A DNA stretch of 64,000 nucleotides from Thermus sp. LT1-2-5 (GTDB taxonomy: Bacteria; Deinococcota; Deinococci; Deinococcales; Thermaceae), in assembly GCF_040363165.1 (NCBI RefSeq), contig NZ_BSRG01000007.1:1-64000 (forward strand), given 5' to 3'. Positions 48,032-58,133 of this stretch are shown here, piece after piece (positions within the stretch are counted from its first letter, which is position 1; the number at the start of each line of letters is the position of its first letter). The notes below the pieces were generated by a model. That model worked only from the letters and a program-made list of their open reading frames with translations. It was not told the origin of the DNA and made no database searches. Both the position numbers and the translations under genes were made by a program.

Positions 48032-50182
48032 ATGAGGGTCAAGACCTTGGCCTATGGTTTTCCCCGCTTGGGCCCGAAGCGGGAGTACAAGAAACTTTTG
48101 GAGGGCTTTTGGTCTGGGGTTGTAACGGAGGAGGCGTTCTGGAAGGGGTTGGAGGTCTTGGAGGCACTCCGGCTTTCCACCTACCGCCGCTTTGTGGAAC
48201 TTTACCCCGTGGGGGAGATGAGCCTTTACGACCCGCTCTTGGACCTGGCGGTGATGGTGGGCGTCTACCCCGTGGATCCAAAGGACGCGGCAGCGTACTA
48301 CGCCCTGGCTCGAGGTAAGGACGCTTTGCCCTTGCGGAAATGGTTTGGCACCAACTACCATTATTTGGCACCCCTTCTTCCTGAAACGCCCCGTTATCAG
48401 CCTCACTGGAATAAGCCCCTAGAGGCTTTCCGCAAGGACTCCGAGGGGCTTCCCCACCTGTTAGGGCCATACACCCTACTTCGCCTGGCACAGAACCCTC
48501 CGGCAGGACGAGATCTGGTCCGCCACCTCGAGGCCCTCGGGGAGGTATACGTTGAGTTCCTGGCCCAGCTCAAAGGGGCAGGAGCCACCTTGGCCCTTCT
48601 GGAGGAGCCTGCCCTAGGATTGGACGGGGCTTCTGAGGATGCGCCTGTCCTCAAAAAGCTTTACACCCGCTTTCTGGAGGTTCTACCCCTCGCTCTTCTT
48701 ACCCCTTATCTGCTGCCTCCAGAGGAACTCTATGCTCTGCCCTGGACTGCAGCCAGCCTAGGGGTGGAAATTCTTCGTCAGGGCCGTTTTCAAGCGATTG
48801 CCATCCCAATCCTAGGGGTGGTGGAGGGGCAGGGGGTTTGGCGTACCCCCCTTTCTGAGGTAGCCGCCCACCTGCAAGAGGTGGGCAAGGAGGGCGAGGT
48901 TTGGCTTGCTCCTAAGGCGCCCCTGTACCACCTGCCCTGGCGGGTGGAGGCATCGCCTCCTGGTTTGGAGGGCCGGCTGGCTTTTGCTGAGGAGCGGCTT
49001 TGGGAGCTTTCCCTCCTGGCCCGTATGTTGTGCGGGGAGGGAGAGGCTTGGGATCTGGCGCAAGCCTGGCGGCCCCAGGAGGGTTCGCCTTCGTTGCCCA
49101 CCCTGCCCCCTTCTCCCGGGCCCCGGCCCTCGAGGGAGGTTCGCAAGGAGGCGCAACGGGACCTCGGCCTACCCCTTTTTCCCACCACCACCATTGGCAG
49201 TTTTCCCCAAACCCCTGAGCTTCGGGCTTTGCGGGCGCGTTTCCGGGCGGGCAGGATTTCGGCTCAGGCTTATGAGGAAGCCATACGGGAAGCCATCGCT
49301 CGGGTCATACGTTTCCAAGAGGATTTGGGGCTGGACGTGTTGGTCCACGGGGAGCCCGAGAGGAGCGATATGGTGGAGTTTTTCGCCGAGCGCTTGGAGG
49401 GGTTTTATCTCAATCCCGAGGGCTGGGTGCTGTCCTACGGGAGCCGCGTCTACCGTCCTCCAATCCTGGGGGGACCCGTCAGGCGGAGAAGGCCTTTGGT
49501 CCTAGACGAGCTGTCCTACGCTCAAAGCCTCACCGATAAGCCGGTGAAAGCAATCCTCACGGGCCCTATCACCCTCGCTGCTTGGAGCTATTTGCCAGAG
49601 GGGGTGGGGTTTGCCGAGGCCGTGCTGAACTTGGCTGAGGTCGTAGGGGAAGAGGTCCGGGCCCTTGAGGCGGCGGGGTTCCGTTTCATCCAAATAGACG
49701 AGCCAGCCCTTTTGGAAAAGTTACCCCTGCGTTCGGAGGAGCGGCCGGGTTACCTGACCCTGGTTCGGGAAGCTTTCCAGCGGGCAGCTCCCGTTGGCCC
49801 TTCGGTCCAAGTGCACCTCCACCTTTGCTACTCCGATTACTCCACCCTCAGGCCGTTCTTGGAGGCCATGGACCCCGACGTGGTCAGCCTGGAAGCGGCG
49901 CGGCAGGACCCGTATTTCCTCCAGGAACTAAGGGGCTTGGACCTTGCCCTGGGCCCTGGGGCCTTCGACGTTCACACCCCTCAGGCCATCTCCAGCGAGG
50001 AGATGGAAAAGCGGTTGTTGGCCTATTTGGAGCACATTGCCCCGGAACGCCTTTGGGTAAACCCAGACTGCGGCCTCAAAACCCGGACCTGGGCCGAGGT
50101 GGAGCGCAACCTGAAGGCCATAGTGGAGGCTGCGCGTCGGCTTCGGAAGCGTTTTGGAGGTGAGAATGCTCACTCAGCCTAG
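48032..50182 (+). CDS. metE: Cobalamin-independent methionine synthase MetE
   Basis: The 716-residue enzyme has an N-terminal barrel starting TLAYGFPRLGPKREYKKLLE and a C-terminal catalytic barrel starting FPTTTIGSFPQT. Zinc ligands His597 and Cys599 lie in VHLHLCYSDYS and Cys680 in WVNPDCGLKTR. It transfers a methyl group from methyltetrahydropteroyl-glutamate to homocysteine without B12. Length is slightly below E. coli MetE. ATG 48032 begins 4 bp after the thioesterase stop. Riboswitch control upstream fits textbook logic: it is made when B12 is lacking and MetH cannot work. Confidence 0.96.
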   Translation: MRVKTLAYGFPRLGPKREYKKLLEGFWSGVVTEEAFWKGLEVLEALRLSTYRRFVELYPVGEMSLYDPLLDLAVMVGVYPVDPKDAAAYYALARGKDALPLRKWFGTNYHYLAPLLPETPRYQPHWNKPLEAFRKDSEGLPHLLGPYTLLRLAQNPPAGRDLVRHLEALGEVYVEFLAQLKGAGATLALLEEPALGLDGASEDAPVLKKLYTRFLEVLPLALLTPYLLPPEELYALPWTAASLGVEILRQGRFQAIAIPILGVVEGQGVWRTPLSEVAAHLQEVGKEGEVWLAPKAPLYHLPWRVEASPPGLEGRLAFAEERLWELSLLARMLCGEGEAWDLAQAWRPQEGSPSLPTLPPSPGPRPSREVRKEAQRDLGLPLFPTTTIGSFPQTPELRALRARFRAGRISAQAYEEAIREAIARVIRFQEDLGLDVLVHGEPERSDMVEFFAERLEGFYLNPEGWVLSYGSRVYRPPILGGPVRRRRPLVLDELSYAQSLTDKPVKAILTGPITLAAWSYLPEGVGFAEAVLNLAEVVGEEVRALEAAGFRFIQIDEPALLEKLPLRSEERPGYLTLVREAFQRAAPVGPSVQVHLHLCYSDYSTLRPFLEAMDPDVVSLEAARQDPYFLQELRGLDLALGPGAFDVHTPQAISSEEMEKRLLAYLEHIAPERLWVNPDCGLKTRTWAEVERNLKAIVEAARRLRKRFGGENAHSA

Positions 50183-51137
50183 GCTTCATTACCGCCCCTA
50201 CGAGTACCCCGGGCTTCTCCGCTACCGGGATGCCATCCGGCACAGCTACTGGGTGCACACGGAGTTCAGCTACGCCGCTGACCTGCAGGACTACGCCCTA
50301 GCCGACCCTAAGGAGCGGGCCTTGGTGGAACGGTCCCTCTTGGCCATCGCCCAGGTGGAGCTCGCCGTCAAGCTCTTCTGGGCCCGGATCTACGACCGTT
50401 TCCCCAAGCCGGAGGTGGCGGAGGTGGGGATGACCTTCGCCGAAAGCGAGGTGCGCCACGCCAACGCCTACGCCCACCTTCTGGATCTCCTTGGCCTCAA
50501 CGAGCGCTTCCAGAAAGCCCTGGAAGAGGAAACCGCCCTAAAGGAACGCCAGCGCCTCCTTCAGGAGGTTCTGCGCCGCGCTCGCCAGGAGGACTTAAAG
50601 GCGTACGCCCACGCCCTCCTCCTCTTCGCCGCCTTCACGGAGCACATCTCCCTCTTCTCCCAGTTCTACGCCCTCATGGCCATCAACCGCCGCTCGGGGC
50701 GCTTCAAGGGCATTTCCAACGCCATAGAGGCCACCAGCAAGGAGGAGAACATCCACGGCCTCTTCGGGGTAGAGCTCCTCCGCCTCCTCCGACAGGAGCT
50801 TCCCGAGCGCTTCGGCGAGGGCTTTGCCGAGGAGGCCCTGGCCTGGGCCATGCGCTTCTTCCAGGGGGAGGAGGCCTTGGTGGATTGGATCTTCGCCGAG
50901 GGCGACTTAGGGGTGGTTTCCCGGGAAGAGGTGTTGGAGTTTCTCAAGCACCGCTACAACGAGGTTCTTTCCCTTCATGGCCTCCCTGCCCCCTTCGCGC
51001 CCCGGGCCGAGCTCCTTCGGGACACCGAGTGGTTCTCCCTGGAGCTTCTCGCCGATAAGGAGGTGGACTTCTTCAACAAGCGCAGCGTGGCCTACGCACG
51101 CCGCGTGCAGAGCTACGATCCGGACGAGCTTTTTTAA
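50166..51137 (+). CDS. nrdB: Class I ribonucleotide reductase small subunit
   Basis: This 323-residue ferritin-like protein carries candidate metal ligands Glu65 (AQVELAV), Glu95 and His98 (SEVRHANAY), then EHISLF and EENIHGLFG. The radical Tyr102 is present, equivalent to E. coli Tyr122, so it is not a Phe-type class Ic protein. ATG 50166 follows GGAGGTGAG, inside the MetE gene end. It overlaps metE by 17 bp, and nrdA follows after 9 bp. It makes the tyrosyl radical for an O2-dependent, B12-independent reductase. Confidence 0.93.
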   Translation: MLTQPRLHYRPYEYPGLLRYRDAIRHSYWVHTEFSYAADLQDYALADPKERALVERSLLAIAQVELAVKLFWARIYDRFPKPEVAEVGMTFAESEVRHANAYAHLLDLLGLNERFQKALEEETALKERQRLLQEVLRRARQEDLKAYAHALLLFAAFTEHISLFSQFYALMAINRRSGRFKGISNAIEATSKEENIHGLFGVELLRLLRQELPERFGEGFAEEALAWAMRFFQGEEALVDWIFAEGDLGVVSREEVLEFLKHRYNEVLSLHGLPAPFAPRAELLRDTEWFSLELLADKEVDFFNKRSVAYARRVQSYDPDELF

Positions 51138-51146
51138 GGAGGCGCC

Positions 51147-52817
51147 ATGGTTGAGGTGAAACGGGTATACGAGCCTTGGTACTGGGTTAACGAGTGGACG
51201 CGGCTGTACATGAGCCGGGGCTACCTCCTCCCTGGGGTCAGCGTGGAGGAGCGGGTGCGGCAGATTGCCGCGCGGGCCGAGGCCCTCACGGGCATCCCCG
51301 GCTTCGCCGAGAAGTTTTCGCGCTACATGGCCTACGGTTGGTACTCCCTGGCCACGCCCGTTTGGGCCAACTACGGCCTCAAGCGGGGGCTGCCCATCTC
51401 CTGCTACGGCACGTACGTGGAGGACGACACCGCCTCCATCCTGCGGGCGGTGGCGGAAATCGGCATGATGAGCAAGCAGGGGGGTGGAACCTCCGTGTAC
51501 TTGGGGGAGCTCCGTCCCCGGGGTGCCCCCATCCGCGATAACGGGGAGAGCAACGGCTCTTACGCCTTTGCCAGCCTCTTTGACCGGGCCATCGAGGTCT
51601 TCAACCAGGGCTCCACCCGCCGGGGCCAGTGCGCCGCCTACCTGCCCATAGAGCACCCCGACTTTTGGGAGTGGACCCGGATCCAACGGGAAAACTCCGA
51701 GATCCAGTCCCTCTTCTGGGGGGTGAGCGTGGGGGACGACTGGCTCGAGGCCATGGTGGCGGGGGACCGGGAGAAACGGGATCGTTGGGCCGCTGTCCTA
51801 AAGAGCCGCGCCGAGGTGGGCATTCCCTACATTTTCTTCCGGGACAACGCCAACCGCCAGGCCCCTGAGATTTTCCGCGCCTTGGGTAAGCAGATTCACG
51901 CCAGCAACCTCTGCACGGAGATCATGCTCCCCTCTAGCCCCGAGGAGAGCTTCGTCTGTTGCCTTTCCTCCTTAAACCTCCTCCACTTTGATCGGTGGAA
52001 GGACACGGACGCGGTGGAGACCCTGGTCATCTTCCTGGACTCCGTGTTGGACGACTTCATCGAGAAGGCTGCGGGCATCCCCTACATGGAGCGGGCCGTG
52101 CGCTTCGCCAAGCGGTACCGCGCTATCGGGATTGGGGTCTTAGGGTGGCACAGCTATCTGCAGTCCAAGGGTGTGGCCCTGGAGAGCGCCGAGGCCCTTT
52201 TCCTCAACAACCTCATCTTCAAAACCATCCGGGAGCGGGCGGAGGAAGCTTCTCGTTGGCTGCGCGCCCGACACCCGGAGGACGAGCTGGCCGAGATCAT
52301 GGAACGGCGCAACGCCACCCTCCTCGCCATCGCCCCCACCAAGTCCAGTTCCTTCATCCTGGGACAGGTGTCCCCTTCCGTGGAGCCCTATACCAGCAAC
52401 TACTACCTGAAGGACCTGCAGAAAGCGCGGGTGCCCTTCAAAAACCCCTTCCTGGAGGAGCTTCTTCGGGAAAAGGGTAAGGACGAGGAAAAGGTTTGGC
52501 GGAGCATCCTAGAGCACAACGGTTCGGTGCAGCACCTGGACTTCCTGAGCGAGGAGGAAAAGGCGGTGTTCAAAACCTTCGCCGAGGTTTCCCAGAAAAC
52601 CTTGGTGAACCTGGCTGCGGCCCGGCAGCGGCACATCGACCAGGGGCAGTCCTTGAACCTGGTGATCCACCCGGAGGCCCCACCCAAGGACGTGAACGAG
52701 CTCGTGCTCCACGCCTGGCGCTCGGGGCTAAAGAGCCTTTACTACCAGTTTAGCGCCAGCGCCGCCCAGGCCTACAGCCGCGACCTGCTCCTCTCCTGCC
52801 GGGCCTGCGAAGGCTAG
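51147..52817 (+). CDS. nrdA: Class I ribonucleotide reductase large subunit
   Basis: The 556-residue protein is compact, lacking an N-terminal ATP cone. Catalytic residues are visible: Cys86 in PISCYGTY, Asn254-Cys256-Glu258 in SNLCTEIML, Cys271/272 in SFVCCLSSLN, paired Tyr in KSLYYQFS and the C-terminal redox pair Cys551/Cys554 (SCRACEG). It reduces ribonucleoside diphosphates with NrdB. Absence of the ATP cone suggests altered allosteric activity control. In Thermus a B12-dependent class II reductase usually coexists, so this copy is the B12-free alternative. AAGGAGG precedes ATG 51147. Confidence 0.94.
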   Translation: MVEVKRVYEPWYWVNEWTRLYMSRGYLLPGVSVEERVRQIAARAEALTGIPGFAEKFSRYMAYGWYSLATPVWANYGLKRGLPISCYGTYVEDDTASILRAVAEIGMMSKQGGGTSVYLGELRPRGAPIRDNGESNGSYAFASLFDRAIEVFNQGSTRRGQCAAYLPIEHPDFWEWTRIQRENSEIQSLFWGVSVGDDWLEAMVAGDREKRDRWAAVLKSRAEVGIPYIFFRDNANRQAPEIFRALGKQIHASNLCTEIMLPSSPEESFVCCLSSLNLLHFDRWKDTDAVETLVIFLDSVLDDFIEKAAGIPYMERAVRFAKRYRAIGIGVLGWHSYLQSKGVALESAEALFLNNLIFKTIRERAEEASRWLRARHPEDELAEIMERRNATLLAIAPTKSSSFILGQVSPSVEPYTSNYYLKDLQKARVPFKNPFLEELLREKGKDEEKVWRSILEHNGSVQHLDFLSEEEKAVFKTFAEVSQKTLVNLAAARQRHIDQGQSLNLVIHPEAPPKDVNELVLHAWRSGLKSLYYQFSASAAQAYSRDLLLSCRACEG

Positions 52818-53509
52818 CAGAGCTGCAGGTGATCCTTGACGGGGGTGGGGGGAAGGCCATGCTTGGCCCGGAGGCGTTCCAGGTAAAGGGCGCGCTCCGC
52901 CAAGCGGCGCCCGTAGCTTTGGTTGTTCCCGTGGACCCGCACGCCGACGTTGGGGCCCCGCAGGTAGCGAAAGGGGAGGCCCGCCCGGTAGGCGCGGAGC
53001 CACAGGTCCCAGTCCCAGTAGTCCCCCATCTCGGGGTCGAGGCCGCCTAGGGCCAGGAGGGAGGCCCGGGATAAGGCCGTGCCCGAGGCCAGGATGCGGT
53101 TGTCCCGAAGGAGCCACTCCCCCACCTCCCCCGGGGCAAAGGGGAGGGCCTCGAGGTCCAGGAGGAAGACCCCCTCCCCATAGGCCACCCCCTCTCCACC
53201 GCGGAGGGCCCGCCAGACCCGGTGCAGGTAGGTGGGGGCGAGGAGAAGGTCGTCGTCGTCCAGGAAGAGGACGATTTCCCCTTTGGCCTCCGCTAGGCCC
53301 GTGAGGCGGGCCTCCACCTGGCCCCGGCCGTGGTTCCAAAAGGGGCGGATCCTGGGGTCTTGGAGGGAGCGGGCCGCCTCCAGGCCTTCCCCGTCCCCGT
53401 CCTCCACCACCAGCGCCTCAAACCAGGGGAAGGTTTGCCGCCGCAGGGACGCCAGGGCCTGGAGGAGAAAGGCGGGGCGGCCCTTGGTGGGGATGAGGAC
53501 GCTAATCAT
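52814..53509 (-). CDS. Family 2 glycosyltransferase
   Basis: This 231-residue cytoplasmic or membrane-associated GT-A enzyme begins [20 protein letters not shown] and contains [20 protein letters not shown], with the DDD/DxD-like metal site, and [26 protein letters not shown] split across two motifs. It would transfer a sugar to a glycan or lipid; donor and acceptor are unknown. It overlaps SurE by 8 bp as the last gene of the phosphate-ester operon, and overlaps the convergent nrdA by 4 bp. Confidence 0.88.
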   Translation of the reverse strand: MISVLIPTKGRPAFLLQALASLRRQTFPWFEALVVEDGDGEGLEAARSLQDPRIRPFWNHGRGQVEARLTGLAEAKGEIVLFLDDDDLLLAPTYLHRVWRALRGGEGVAYGEGVFLLDLEALPFAPGEVGEWLLRDNRILASGTALSRASLLALGGLDPEMGDYWDWDLWLRAYRAGLPFRYLRGPNVGVRVHGNNQSYGRRLAERALYLERLRAKHGLPPTPVKDHLQLC

Positions 53510-54236
53510 GGGCTAGACCGGGCTGCAGGCGGGCCTCATCCGTGAGGTCTAGCCGTAAGGGGGTGGCGGCGATGAAGCCTTGGGCCACGGCCCAGCGGTC
53601 CGTGCCCTCCTCCGCCTCCTTGAGGGGCCGGGCGGCGAACCAGTACAGGGGACGCCCCATGGGATCCTCCCCGGGCACCACCACCCCCTCGTAGGCCCGC
53701 ACGGACTGGCGGGTCCAGAGGAGGCCCTTGGGCCGATGGGGAAGGTTCACGTTCACCAGGAAGGGGCGCTCCAGCCGGAGGAGGGCCTCGAGGGTCCGCA
53801 CGATCCAGGGCTTGAGGAGGGTGAAGTCGGGGTTTTGCCCGTTCATGGGGACGCTGAAGGCGGCGGCGGAGAGGCCGAACAGCCTGCCCTGCTTGGCGGC
53901 GGCCACCGTGCCCGAGTGCCAGATCTCGTGGCCCAGGTTGCTCCCCAGGTTCACCCCGGAAAGGACCAGGTCGATGGGCCCAAAGAGGTGAAGGCCTAAG
54001 GCCACGCAGTCCGCGGGGGTGCCCCGCACCCGGTAGGCGGGGAAGTCGGGCCCGGGAAGGGGAGCCGGGTGGGGAAAGGCCCGCACCGGGTGGGCTATGG
54101 TGATGGCGTGGCCTGTGGCGCTCTGTTCCGTTTCCGGGGCCACCACGAAGACCTCCCCCAGGCGGCTTGCCGCCTCCGCCAGGGCCCAAAGCCCGGGGCT
54201 GAAGATGCCGTCGTCGTTGGTCACCAGAATCCGCAT
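53502..54236 (-). CDS. surE: 5'/3'-nucleotidase SurE
   Basis: The 244-residue enzyme begins [20 protein letters not shown], with the metal-binding NDDG motif and later [20 protein letters not shown], the usual SurE signature. It dephosphorylates nucleoside monophosphates and other phosphate esters in the cytoplasm. It follows the UgpB-like gene after 86 bp containing a strong GC hairpin, so its expression may be reduced relative to upstream genes. Its place in a Pho-type operon suggests release of phosphate from imported esters. Confidence 0.95.
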   Translation of the reverse strand: MRILVTNDDGIFSPGLWALAEAASRLGEVFVVAPETEQSATGHAITIAHPVRAFPHPAPLPGPDFPAYRVRGTPADCVALGLHLFGPIDLVLSGVNLGSNLGHEIWHSGTVAAAKQGRLFGLSAAAFSVPMNGQNPDFTLLKPWIVRTLEALLRLERPFLVNVNLPHRPKGLLWTRQSVRAYEGVVVPGEDPMGRPLYWFAARPLKEAEEGTDRWAVAQGFIAATPLRLDLTDEARLQPGLAHD

Positions 54237-54275
54237 GCCCTCACGGTAGGCCCCGGGTGTCAGGCCGGGGTCAGG

Positions 54276-54309
54276 AAAGATTCCCGCCCCGGGACGGGGC
54301 CGGGGCGGG
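54276..54309 (-). terminator. Hairpin between ugpB and surE
   Basis: On the minus strand CCCGCCCC-N11-GGGGCGGG is followed by AATCTTTCC. It may be a partial terminator inside the operon. Confidence 0.65.
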
Positions 54310-54322
54310 GGCGAGGGGAGCC

Positions 54323-55642
54323 TTAGCGCCCCGCCACGCTCCGGTTGTACCGCTCCAAGGCGGCGTCGGCCCGGGCCTTGGCCTCCCGCAGAGCCTCCCG
54401 GGCGGGCTTACCCTTGAGCACCTCCTCCCAGGCCGCCTGCACGTACTGCCGGATCTCGGGGAACGAGCCCATGAGGCACCCGGCGCTGGCGGGGTTCACC
54501 TTGCTGGTGGCGAGTTGCTGGATGGCGGTGGTGTAGTTGGGCTGGCGCACGTGGGCTTGGCGCACCTCAGGGAGCTCCGTCACCCCCTTGACCACGGGGA
54601 AGTAGCCCGTGTTCAGGTGCCAGGCCGCCTGGGTCTTCGGTTCCAGGAGGAAGCGCACGAAGCGCCAGGCGGCTTGCGTTTCCGCGTCGGAGAACCCCTT
54701 CAGGACGTACAGGGCGGCCCCGCCGATGGCCACGCCGTTCCGCTCCCGGAGGTACGGGTAGAAGGCGGTGCGCAAGGGGAAGCGTCCCCCCACCTGGCGC
54801 AAAACCCCCGTGAGGCTCGCCGTGGAGTAGGCGGCGATGGCCGCCTGGCCTTGGGCGAAGAGGCTTTGCGAGTCGGCCCAGTTGCGCCCGGTGTTGGCCG
54901 CCACCCCCTCCCGCACCAGCCGGGCGTACATGTCCAAAAAGGCCACCGCCGCCTCGTTGTCGAAGGTCACCGCCGTGGCCCGGGCCTTGCGGCCGTTCTC
55001 GTTGTTGCAGAAGTACTCCCCGGAGTTGTAGGAGATCTGTTCCACGAACCAAGAGTCGATGGGGATGGAGAGCCCGTAGCGCACGGTTCGCCCTTGGGCG
55101 TCCTTCTTCGTGAGCTTGCGGGCCGCTTCCTCCAGGTCCTTGAGGGACCAGGTGGGCTTGAAGGGGATCCCAGCTTCCTGGAAGGCGGCCATGTTGAGGT
55201 AGAGGATGGGGTTGGAGGAGTTAAAGGGAAGCCCGTAGAGCTTTCCCTCGAGGGTGTAGTAGTTCCGGGGCTGGGGTAGGAAGCGGTCCAGGTCAAAGCC
55301 GTCCTTGCGGGCTAGGTCCTCCAGGGGTACCACGGCGCCGGAGTCCGCCATGATCCGGGCCCCGATATCGTAGATCTGGATCACATGGGGGTACCCCCGA
55401 CCCGCCCGCAGGGCGGCCAGGAGCTTGTTGATGCCGTCGTCGTAGCTTCCCACGTACTGGCTTTTCACCTGCACGGCGTTTTGGCTCTGGTTGAACTCCT
55501 GCACCAGCTTCTCCGTGGCTTCGCCCAACACGCCCCCCATGGAGTGCCAGAACTCCACGGTAACCTTTTGCGCCAAGGAAGGAGAAAGAAGGAGCCATCC
55601 CAAAGCGCTGGCCTTAGCGAGTCCCAACAACCACGTCCGCAT
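54323..55642 (-). CDS. ugpB: UgpB-like glycerol-3-phosphate ABC binding protein
   Basis: The 439-residue exported protein has signal peptide [20 protein letters not shown] followed by [20 protein letters not shown], a hallmark of UgpB. Further motifs are [28 protein letters not shown] and the C-terminal [20 protein letters not shown]. It binds sn-glycerol-3-phosphate or related glycerophosphodiesters. It is encoded with UgpA and UgpE, a glycerol facilitator and phosphoesterase-type genes. ATG 55642 lies 11 bp after the UgpE stop. Confidence 0.9.
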   Translation of the reverse strand: MRTWLLGLAKASALGWLLLSPSLAQKVTVEFWHSMGGVLGEATEKLVQEFNQSQNAVQVKSQYVGSYDDGINKLLAALRAGRGYPHVIQIYDIGARIMADSGAVVPLEDLARKDGFDLDRFLPQPRNYYTLEGKLYGLPFNSSNPILYLNMAAFQEAGIPFKPTWSLKDLEEAARKLTKKDAQGRTVRYGLSIPIDSWFVEQISYNSGEYFCNNENGRKARATAVTFDNEAAVAFLDMYARLVREGVAANTGRNWADSQSLFAQGQAAIAAYSTASLTGVLRQVGGRFPLRTAFYPYLRERNGVAIGGAALYVLKGFSDAETQAAWRFVRFLLEPKTQAAWHLNTGYFPVVKGVTELPEVRQAHVRQPNYTTAIQQLATSKVNPASAGCLMGSFPEIRQYVQAAWEEVLKGKPAREALREAKARADAALERYNRSVAGR

Positions 55643-55653
55643 GTTCTACCTCC

Positions 55654-56469
55654 TTATCCCTTCAGCCCGCCCAGGGCGATCCCCTTCACGAAGGCCCTTT
55701 GGGCGAGCAGGAAGGCGAGCAGGGTGGGAAGGAGGACCAGGATGGCCCCGGCGGCCACCACGTTCCAGCGGGCCACCTCCTCGTTGAGGAGGAAGTTCAC
55801 GGCGATCTGCGCCGTTTGCATCTCCCGGCTCTTGGTGACCACCAGGGGCCAGAGGTACATGTTCCAGGTGCCGATGAAGGTGAGGGCGGCGAGGGCTCCC
55901 AGGGCGGGCAAGGTGAGGGGAAAGGCCACGTGGCGCAGGGCCTGCCAGTGGCTGGCCCCGTCGATGCGGGCGGCGTCGAAGTAGTCCTCCGGGATGGTCC
56001 TCAGGGCCTGGCGCAGGAGGAAGACCCCCAAGGGGCTCGCCAGGAAGGGCACGGTCAGGGCCCAGTAGGTGTCCAGCCACCCCAGGCGGTCCACCAGGAG
56101 GTAAAGGGGCAGGAAGGTCACCTCCCCCGGCACCAGGAGGAGGGCCACCGCCAGGCCGAATAGCGCCTCCCGGCCTCGGAAGCGCATCCGGGTAAGGGCG
56201 TAGGCGGCGAGGAGGCTCGTCGCCAAAACCCCCAAGGTGACGGCGGCGGAGACCAGGAGGCTATTGAGGAGGAACCGCTCCAAGGGAAACTTGGCCAGGG
56301 CCTCGGCGTAGGGGGCCAGGGTGGGGTTGGGGGGTAGGAGGGTAGGGGCGTAGAGGTCCGCCTCGCTCCGGAGGCTCGCCGAGAGGAGGGTGAGGAGGGG
56401 TAGGGTGAGGAGGAAGGCGTAGAGGGAGGCTAGGAGGTAGGTGGGGAGGAGCCGGAGCCTCCTACGCAT
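55654..56469 (-). CDS. ugpE: UgpE-like ABC permease
   Basis: This 271-residue inner-membrane protein has six hydrophobic segments and the EAA loop YFDAARIDGASHWQALRHVA. It is a CUT1-type MalG/UgpE permease and is complete, unlike the malG-type gene at 6460-8405. It overlaps UgpA by 8 bp. Start ATG 56469. Confidence 0.9.
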   Translation of the reverse strand: MRRRLRLLPTYLLASLYAFLLTLPLLTLLSASLRSEADLYAPTLLPPNPTLAPYAEALAKFPLERFLLNSLLVSAAVTLGVLATSLLAAYALTRMRFRGREALFGLAVALLLVPGEVTFLPLYLLVDRLGWLDTYWALTVPFLASPLGVFLLRQALRTIPEDYFDAARIDGASHWQALRHVAFPLTLPALGALAALTFIGTWNMYLWPLVVTKSREMQTAQIAVNFLLNEEVARWNVVAAGAILVLLPTLLAFLLAQRAFVKGIALGGLKG

Positions 56470-57364
56470 AGTGCACCCTCCGGCCCAAGAGCCAAAACTG
56501 CAAGGCGGCGAGACCCAAGAGGACCAGGAAGAGGAGGAAGGCTTCCGCCGCTGCCAGGGGCACTTGGAAGTTGAAGAAGGCGTCTTGATAAACGCGGTAG
56601 ATCCACACCATGGTGCTTTCCGCTGGGCCTCCGCGGGTTAGGAGGTGGATCTGGCCGAAGGCGGTGAGGCTCTTGAGGACCACCAGGAGCCCCACCAGGA
56701 AGAGGGTGGGGGAGAGGAGGGGCAGGGTGATGCGGAAGAAGCGGGTCCAGGGCCCCGCCCCGTCCACGGTGGCCGCCTCGAGGACCTCCTCCGGGATGTT
56801 CTGGAGGCCGGCGGTGAGGAGGATAGCGGTGAAGCCCACCCCCGCCCAGGCGGTGATAACCGCCAGGGTGGGCAGGGCCAGCTCGGGGGAGGTGAGCCAG
56901 GCCTGCGGGGCGAGGCCCAAGTCGGCCAGGAAGCGGTTCGCCCATCCCCCCACGGGGTGGAGGAACCAGCCCCAGGCCACCGCGGCCACGGCGGTGGGCA
57001 CGGCGGTGGTGAGGAAAAAGAGGGTGCGGAAGAGGGCCACCCCAGGGTAGGGGCGGTAGACGAGGAGGGCGGCCAGGAGGCCCAGGAGGAGTTCCAGGGG
57101 CGCGGTGATCAGGGCGAAGAGAAGGGTGGTCTTCACGCTACGCCAGAACTCGGGCCGGGTGAGGACCTCGAGGTAGTTCCCGAGGCCCACCCATTCCCGC
57201 CCCCTGCCGAAGAGGTTTTCCTGGTGCAGGGAAAGCCAGAGGGCGTCCAGGACGGGAAGGATGAGGAAGAGGAGGAAAAGGCCGTAGGCGGGAAGGAGGA
57301 AGGGAAAGGGGTCTAGGGCGCTTCGCCCCGCCCTACGGCTTTGCCTGAGGAGGACTCGCTCCAC
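56462..57364 (-). CDS. ugpA: UgpA-like ABC permease
   Basis: The 300-residue inner-membrane protein has six membrane segments and EAA loop VLEAATVDGAGPWTRFFRIT. It pairs with UgpE. The N-terminal MERVLLRQSRRAGRSALDPF is basic and cytoplasmic. No UgpC-type ATPase is encoded next to it, so it must use the operon's ATPase (58880) or a shared MalK-like ATPase. Confidence 0.9.
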   Translation of the reverse strand: MERVLLRQSRRAGRSALDPFPFLLPAYGLFLLFLILPVLDALWLSLHQENLFGRGREWVGLGNYLEVLTRPEFWRSVKTTLLFALITAPLELLLGLLAALLVYRPYPGVALFRTLFFLTTAVPTAVAAVAWGWFLHPVGGWANRFLADLGLAPQAWLTSPELALPTLAVITAWAGVGFTAILLTAGLQNIPEEVLEAATVDGAGPWTRFFRITLPLLSPTLFLVGLLVVLKSLTAFGQIHLLTRGGPAESTMVWIYRVYQDAFFNFQVPLAAAEAFLLFLVLLGLAALQFWLLGRRVHYA

Positions 57365-57374
57365 AGGCCGGAGG

Positions 57375-58124
57375 CTACCGCCCCCGCGTCAGGGTAAGGT
57401 CAAGGCCCCGCCGCAGGAGGTCCAGGGAGGGTTGGGGGTCCCCCCGCACCTCCAGGACCAGGGGCCGCCCTAGATACGGGGGAAGCCAACGGCCGTGCTC
57501 CAGGACCCCCGTTCCCAGGTTCCAATGGCGGTCGTAGACCCCGTCCGTGTCGTTCAGGTGAAGGTGCTCCGGGTTCAGGGCGAGCCAGGGCTCGGGCTCG
57601 GGCACCCGACTGAAAACCCGGGCGTGGGCGGCGTCGAAGCAGAAGCCCATGGTCTCCGGGTAGGCCTCTAGGAGGGGCCGAAGGGCCTCGGGCCCCGGCT
57701 CGTGGGTGTTCTCCAGGAGGAGGCGGACCCCGACCGCCTGCGCCCGGCGCACCACGGGCCCGAGGCGTTCCCGAAGGGCCTCCCCCCGGGCCCTGGCCTC
57801 CTCCGGGGTGCGGCCGTGGGGGATGCCGGAGTGGAAGACGGCCCGGTCTGCCCCCAGCTCCGCCGCCCGCTCTAGGCCGAAGAGGAGGCGCCGTAGGCTA
57901 AGTCCCCGCACCTCGGGGTCGGGGGAGAGGAGGTCCAGGTTCCAGAAGGGCAGGTGCACGGAAGGGCTAGGGCCCTCCGCCAAGGCCCGGCCAAGGGCCT
58001 GGAAGAGGTCGTCGTCCTCCAGGTGCTCCGGGTCCAGGTAGACCTCGAGGCCCACCCCCCAGGCCCGGAGGGCCTCGAGGCGCCCCTCCACCTCGCCCAC
58101 GGGCAGGGAAACCCTTAGGTCCAT
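57375..58124 (-). CDS. Sugar phosphate isomerase/epimerase-like TIM-barrel protein
   Basis: The 249-residue protein has the AP-endonuclease-2/xylose-isomerase-like barrel with RAVFHSGIPHGRTPEEARAR, VRLLLENTHEPGPEALRPLL, GFCFDAAHARVFSRV and LHLNDTDGVYDRHWNLGTG motifs, the last three holding acidic and His metal ligands. Enzymes of this superfamily isomerise sugars or cleave phosphoesters. Given its neighbours, it may process imported glycerophosphodiesters or sugar phosphates. No closer assignment. Confidence 0.75.
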   Translation of the reverse strand: MDLRVSLPVGEVEGRLEALRAWGVGLEVYLDPEHLEDDDLFQALGRALAEGPSPSVHLPFWNLDLLSPDPEVRGLSLRRLLFGLERAAELGADRAVFHSGIPHGRTPEEARARGEALRERLGPVVRRAQAVGVRLLLENTHEPGPEALRPLLEAYPETMGFCFDAAHARVFSRVPEPEPWLALNPEHLHLNDTDGVYDRHWNLGTGVLEHGRWLPPYLGRPLVLEVRGDPQPSLDLLRRGLDLTLTRGR

Positions 58125-58133
58125 GCCCGGACT

